Shown here in pieces: positions 9,201-9,503 of a DNA stretch of 9,503 nucleotides (position 1 is its first letter; every line of letters starts with the position of its first letter). A program made the translations under genes and the position numbers. Origin of the DNA: Alphaproteobacteria bacterium UBA2964 (GTDB taxonomy: Bacteria; Pseudomonadota; Alphaproteobacteria; MPNO01; UBA2964); NCBI GenBank assembly GCA_002348425.1, contig DEBE01000227.1, positions 1,210-10,712 of the forward strand, given 5' to 3'. The notes below the pieces were generated by a model. That model was given only the letters and a program-made list of their open reading frames with translations. It was not told the DNA's origin and ran no database searches.

Positions 9201-9503
9201 AAGCGTTACGCTTTCATCAACCAATGATTCTCTCTTTGTAACTTTTGATGAATCTGTCTACGCAAAAGAAGATGGAACAGACTCTCTAAAGGCTGATGAT
9301 TTCCTTCTTTCGCTTAGCGGAGGTATTGCAGGCCTAAAAAATTCCAATCCTGCAACTGCTAGCGGTAGCGGAAAGAATTATATTTTAACATTTGGTCTTT
9401 CAGGCACACCAGATGGAAACGAAAAAATCATAGTAAATGCGAATAATAGATCTATTTTTGATGCTGCGGGTAACCCCGGTGTTAATCAGGATAGGGATAA
9501 TTC
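154..9503 (+). CDS. Giant secreted repeat protein: four beta-propellers and at least 14 Ig-like domains (3' end missing)
   Basis: One frame stays open from the ATG to the window edge: 3,116 codons plus two bases, with no stop and no visible frameshift. In order it has a signal peptide (1-35), propeller 1 (about 36-399), Ig 1-2 (400-642), propeller 2 (643-1015), Ig 3-4 (1016-1252), propeller 3 (1253-1631), Ig 5-6 (1632-1856), propeller 4 (1857-2213) and Ig 7-14 (2214 to the edge). The mature part has no cysteine, as in many very large extracellular repeat proteins. No catalytic motif, transmembrane segment or RTX-type nonapeptide is seen. The likely role is a surface or secreted adhesin or binding protein, with propellers as binding heads and Ig domains as spacers and stalk. 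This role is inferred from architecture. The family was not recognised by name. In Bacteroidota such proteins often end in a type IX secretion sorting domain, but that end is outside the window. Confidence 0.95.
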   Translation, partial: MIRKPSMSIYKMLRPKKGLLSLCLIALTSVSIGYAQTGIKGLGRLQHDEDQGIHNALYKISDSRAILAYSGFKSLGYVRTFSIANDGTIAQLGELRFDDDDAENIAIEQVTSDVYVIAYKGRSNDGFITTVKVSADGKTITQLKKVEHDKQQGLYNRLIKVDSDTYALYYYGAAAGNGATMKTFTIPADGSTITEEKSVVISGNITTPPALIQADKDTYISVHSYSNNGIVRTWDISADGKTITNVKSQTINQFGQYPSIVKLDSDSYAVASYGQATDYSGYNRQGGIITTLDIPADGSTITEVAEMLHSNTYGKYNSFVDFGNNIYVLAYQGESNRGKLRTVRINPDGKLIHLVQKGDFYNSTTTYNSMVKLGTNVALIAHSDGSKLGYLQSFKIENDHPYFNAVTLALDNSALKVTFNEAVFNTNGGSGALEASDFKMGISGGQATLTSATPSSISISGNTYTLGIPLNTAKKPMGTEVITVEPLANSIYDTDGNVVVNPSVASEYYIDRSGNINNWRNRKTLNDQLLPFIQSADTEIAVANTPFAVTFNEPVYSKNDGSGNLEKEDFVLSITGGTGTLKSATPTSISKSGNKYTLAISYDKLANGKETLSVAPASNAIYDKAGNIASTTQSNNSITLNDGRLTIGKSHPLYSSTSSYFQTVKLNRAGANSGKEYFVYYHRYYYPYQALLHIPTDGNSVTAKINEHADGGTSGRGHHAVIKGPGNLYITARQGYNYRTSVRDHLIVETIVIHNDRIRKIYGIKVSDNATSSYNRYPSLVQMNDSTTVIAFEGKDYDGMIATLKIKSDGVIELLNKLEHDTSQGRYNSLVKVDDNTVALAYEGYNKGNLSTFDIAADGAITEIASHTYASASGAGSHNHLIRLNAQTFVLAYKGASSDGYINTYAISDDGKTITKKKELEHDTNQNAYNSLLRTGPNSVMLAYSGVNDDGFIKSFDITSDGTTITQNINLEHDKGRGQYNNLFPIDSDTYGLSYYNTSGHGHTKTFNSALGASDVTPEISSVSMAATNTSLQVTFNEPVFTNSAANTALVKEDFKLSITGGTAKLSSETPSSIAISGNTYKLGVLVSGTANGNEKLTVVPASGSTIYDADGNAANQNQDHNNSIFLADKTPAKIVKSKLIFNEHIDIYFDDVVFGANNGQGNLNANDFVYTITGGTATLASNKPSSVEGYARYDGTQEEGGYFKLGIKLSGVPNGEEKLTVAVADNAVYDLWGNASVKTEAKTTVTLSKSKMLSKGIFEFDTEFGRMSSVAQLSDGKYVVAYEGPGNDGYIMTYSVADDGTIKELRKQEHDTQHGQWNSLLKADEDTYILAYGTSGNDGMIKTFDIPADGSSITEIKSLEHDGSNGTYNSLVRVDHDTYLLAYSGHSGDGYLKTFDIPKDGKTITQVKSKEYDRWEGRYMSLVELQPNYFAVAYSHSLSNHRGGSTSYWGSSIHTYKVPDDGTTITGIASLQHNKRTSNNRHDVFVKLDEDSYALAYRGYGDVRDAHKGVLKTFTIPKDGSSITQESAQSIFDDNTSTEDGNYNAVLKMNSENLLVKSRDKNADWWLKTYKISNTGKTLTEDWKIRIATNSDWNRERSLFQVSGDVFGAAYPAASSDGYIQLVTMESDDSKKPVIANGKMSFDNMQFLIGIDEPVFKANTGKGMIEKTDFDLTLTGGTATLSSNNPTSITRLKDKYLLTVGYNGIADGNEKLTIAPAKDAIFDGKGNAMDVAQSNNTFTLNEKTPPAITATTLSSDNITATVTMSEKVYANVNGSANLTKDDFNLSLSGGTATLARSTPKTISQSGTTYTLTIEYSGVANGTETLTITPALKSMYDVAGNEASTVQSNNKLSLNEVRILTEKTSVHNSSQGNWNSMQQRDADTYVLAYTGRSADGFIQTFDINANGSTITKKRSWEHDGNQGNYNSLVKVSDDIFALAYAGYSSDGYIRTFKVDASGKISSKKVKEHNTNYGIYNALTHLVGTTYVLAYTGASNKGKMSTFTIPADGSSITIKKTINMDASGAAYNAIHKMTDSTVVVVYQGSGPKFLMKTFQISSDGKTITEKKSETIYEGKAHWNAIAQVDANTYVIATQGKDDDGYLYTYDVAPDGSSIAKVTELEFDDEKSLHHTLYNAGSNSFVLAHTGTSNSRTYGKMFTIPADGSKINQIYNTKLNDYGQGQSALSRIDADTYAFAFSGSGVDGIMSTLTVRAGDTVLPVISFIAINDDNSSVQVTFNEEVYNSAGASGSLEVSDFSLTIAGGTAKLPSATPTSISANGKIYTLGFDLTGTANGQEVFKVSPVEKAIFDGGGNTAATNQTNGSANLKDKTGPAISKTVLANDNSTATITFNEKSYSTGSGSGALEKSDFVLSIDGGLAKLAGTTPTSISVSGNDYTLGFGLTGSPDGNEVLKINPASKSIFDASGNISTTLQTNNTANLKDIVPAVIDSIELAGDNSIVQVFFNEPVFSKEDGSGALDSADFVYSLTGGIATLAKKYPSSVSGSGTKTLSLGVLLTGRPNGKEVLTVTPVSKSVFDKPGNITSTTQSKNKANLNDKFVPQYSASALAPDNSVIAVTFNEPVFAKSNATGKIDTSDFEFTLNGGSAKLLKAYPDSVGQVGNTYSLGIKLDGLADGTETFTFKPKSGAIFDSTGNKASTTQSFSSLKLNDKAPPEIKSLSLAADNSKLSIDFTESVYSKGNGTGDLEKSDFVFSVTGETIVLTSPFPTSIAKSGNTFTLGIGSRGDPNGTEVLSVLIVDNAVFDGSGNPAKMEQNKNKVTFNDKNAPLITKLDLATDNSTLTVTMNEPTFSASDGTGSLDSTAFILKINNGTSTLSQQHPKTLKTIDSTFTHILGLPLTGIADGSEELVISFADDGLYDASGTAAAQTQVINKVTLFDLSAPVISESKLDSDNKKVMVRFSVPVFSSAKATGTLERDDFRLSLVGGSATLKNTTPSSIDSSDNGRRYKLGIEIAGIPDGRETLTINPVDNNVFDASANPANKVQSNNSMNLFDKQPPIIKSVTLSSTNDSLFVTFDESVYAKEDGTDSLKADDFLLSLSGGIAGLKNSNPATASGSGKNYILTFGLSGTPDGNEKIIVNANNRSIFDAAGNPGVNQDRDN
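259..1350 (+). repeat. Propeller 1: seven blades, residues 36-399
   Basis: Seven repeats start near residues 45, 95, 146, 199, 249, 307 and 357. Each has the pattern YNSLVK (strand), TYALAY (strand), G-I-TF-I (strand), then DG-TIT and a last strand leading into the next LEHD. Blade 3 (146-198) is close to consensus. Blade 5 is longer because of an insert rich in Gly and Tyr near 267-279. Blade 7 stops after its third strand (SFKIEND). The short segment before blade 1 (IKGLGRLQHD) looks like the missing fourth strand, as in propellers closed by strand exchange between the two ends. The fold is inferred from the count and pattern. Possible roles are ligand, glycan or protein binding. Confidence 0.75.
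1351..2079 (+). repeat. Ig-like domains 1 and 2, residues 400-642
   Basis: Ig 1 spans about 400-527 and Ig 2 528-642. Both carry VTFNE-V-[FY], a glycine-rich turn, LE-[SE]DF, a GG-T strand, TPSSIS or TPTSIS, TYTLG or KYTLA and YDxxGN. The pattern resembles SbsA-type bacterial Ig-like (Big_5) or SWM-type repeats, but the exact family is uncertain. Ig 1 is longer than the others: its end, after YDTDGN, has an extra polar stretch of about 20 residues (about 503-524) that includes W519. At DNA level 1504-1528 and 1900-1924 match at 24 of 25 bases, so the two domains look like products of duplication. They join propellers 1 and 2. Confidence 0.75.
2080..3198 (+). repeat. Propeller 2: seven blades, residues 643-1015
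   Basis: Repeats start near residues 647, 706, 764, 818, 867, 920 and 971. Blades 4, 6 and 7 are close to consensus and each begins LEHD. Blades 1-3 are divergent and longer (54-59 residues). Blade 1 has a strongly aromatic segment at 677-688 and blade 2 has His and Tyr-rich loops (GHHA, YNYR). Blade 7 ends after its third strand (TKTFNSALG), and the segment GRLTIGK before blade 1 can supply the closing strand. The divergent blades may form a ligand site or may simply have drifted. The block contains no tryptophan, unlike the other three. Confidence 0.72.
3199..3909 (+). repeat. Ig-like domains 3 and 4, residues 1016-1252
   Basis: Ig 3 covers 1016-1129 and is a standard copy (VTFNEPVF, KEDFKLSITGGTAKL, TYKLG, NGNEKLTVVPA, YDADGN). 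Ig 4 covers about 1130-1252 and is atypical. The FNE motif becomes FDD, and there is an acidic and glycine-rich insert before the central strand (about 1190-1204, with TQEEGG). The usual TTQSNN segment is replaced by a Lys and Thr-rich one, and a tryptophan sits inside the YDxxGN turn (YDLWGN). The pair links propellers 2 and 3. Confidence 0.72.
3910..5046 (+). repeat. Propeller 3: seven blades, residues 1253-1631
   Basis: Repeats start near residues 1259, 1309, 1360, 1411, 1472, 1530 and 1586. Blades 2 and 3 are the nearest to consensus (DTYILAY and DTYLLAY, then MIKTFDIPADG and YLKTFDIPKDG). Blades 4-7 carry longer loops, with spacing of 56-61 residues, and hold six of the seven tryptophans in this block (1416, 1450, 1566, 1567, 1584, 1594; the other is 1318 in blade 2). 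Blade 7 ends at VTMESDD, and KGIFEFD before and into blade 1 can act as the closing strand. The loops of blades 4-7 probably lie together on one side of the ring, a plausible binding face. Confidence 0.74.
5047..5721 (+). repeat. Ig-like domains 5 and 6, residues 1632-1856
   Basis: Ig 5 covers 1632-1743 and Ig 6 1744-1856, 112 and 113 residues with no insertions. Both keep the acidic residue of the first motif (IDEPVF and MSEKVY), the [TD]DF turn, GGTATL, the central strand (KYLLTVGY; TYTLTIEY), NG or DG followed by E-LTI-PA, [FY]DxxGN and QSNN. They form the third two-domain linker, leading into propeller 4. The constant use of two Ig domains between successive propellers suggests that the whole propeller-plus-two-Ig unit was duplicated. 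Confidence 0.76.
6157..6181 (+). repeat. 25-base exact direct repeat, copy 1 (blade 3 of propeller 4)
   Basis: These 25 bases recur exactly at 6619-6643, 462 bases downstream, and encode FTIPADGS in both places. Other copies of the same peptide in this gene use different codons (for example around 4180-4210), so identity at the base level is more than protein conservation requires. Recent duplication or gene conversion between blades is the likely cause. Confidence 0.8.
6619..6643 (+). repeat. 25-base exact direct repeat, copy 2 (blade 6 of propeller 4)
   Basis: This is the second copy of the stretch at 6157-6181. The flanking bases differ at once on both sides (C versus G before, G versus A after), so the shared tract is short and sharply bounded. 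It encodes the third strand and DG turn of blade 6. Confidence 0.8.
6793..9503 (+). repeat. Tandem run of Ig-like domains 7-14, residues 2214 to the edge (last one cut)
   Basis: Eight domains follow without interruption, starting near residues 2214, 2327, 2440, 2554, 2667, 2780, 2895 and 3010, so the period is 113-115 residues. Each has an opening P-I strand, an LAxDNS-like turn, VTFNEPVF or a variant, a GSGxLExSDF turn, GGTA, TPTSIS, a TYTLG strand, DG or NG with E-LTV-P, IFDxxGN, QxxN and a closing strand to ND or KD. Ig 12 and 13 are the most divergent. In Ig 12 the DF turn is STAF and the GN turn is YDASGT. In Ig 13 the motif Glu is Val and the GN turn is FDASAN. Ig 14 is broken by the window end just after its FDAAGN turn. 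The run is tryptophan-free and probably forms a stiff stalk. Acidic turns between domains could bind calcium, but no known calcium motif is clear. Confidence 0.8.

Noticed and set aside
6793..9503. Cadherin repeats
   Set aside because: The domain size is similar, but the cadherin calcium motifs LDRE and DxNDN are absent. The FNEPVF and FDxxGN motifs fit bacterial Ig-like domains better.
259..9503. CRISPR array or simple tandem DNA repeat
   Set aside because: The periodicity exists at protein level (about 51 and 113 residues). At DNA level most copies are well diverged and have no uniform spacer pattern.

Overview
The window is almost entirely one giant open reading frame on the + strand. It starts at 154 and is still open at the last base, giving at least 3,116 codons with no stop. 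Only about 150 bases of 5' flank precede it. No RNA gene, mobile element, CRISPR array or second protein gene can be supported. The likely source is a member of the Bacteroidota, perhaps an aquatic or marine one. The reasons are a TAnnTTTG-type promoter element just upstream, an N-terminal signal peptide ending in A-Q, and the architecture of a very large secreted repeat protein. This assignment is an inference, and the window has no phylogenetic marker gene.

Layout: 1-30 is a T-rich stretch that may be the tail of a terminator from an upstream gene. 85-100 is a CRP-like inverted repeat, 123-130 the -7-like element, 146-150 a Shine-Dalgarno-like GAGGA, and 154 the ATG. The protein begins with a signal peptide (residues 1-35). 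It then alternates two kinds of module. The first is a block of exactly seven repeats of about 51 residues (consensus LEHDxxQGxYNSLVKVDxDTY, then LAYxGxxxDGxIKTFxI, then xxDGxTIT), which reads as a seven-bladed beta-propeller. The second is an Ig-like beta-sandwich domain of about 113 residues (VTFNEPVF, LExSDFxLSIxGGTA, TYTLG, NGxExLTVxPA, IFDxxGN, then TTQSNN before a closing strand and LND/K).

In order: propeller 1 (259-1350), Ig 1-2 (1351-2079), propeller 2 (2080-3198), Ig 3-4 (3199-3909), propeller 3 (3910-5046), Ig 5-6 (5047-5721), propeller 4 (5722-6792), then an uninterrupted run of Ig 7-14 (6793 to the window end, Ig 14 cut by the edge). This is a super-repeat of about 600-630 residues, propeller plus two Ig domains, used three times. 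A fourth propeller then sits on a stalk of at least eight Ig domains. The mature part contains no cysteine. The simplest reading is a surface-exposed or secreted adhesin or binding protein: propeller heads that bind something, spaced by Ig domains, on a long Ig stalk whose anchoring or sorting end lies beyond the window. The ligand and the secretion route are not visible here.
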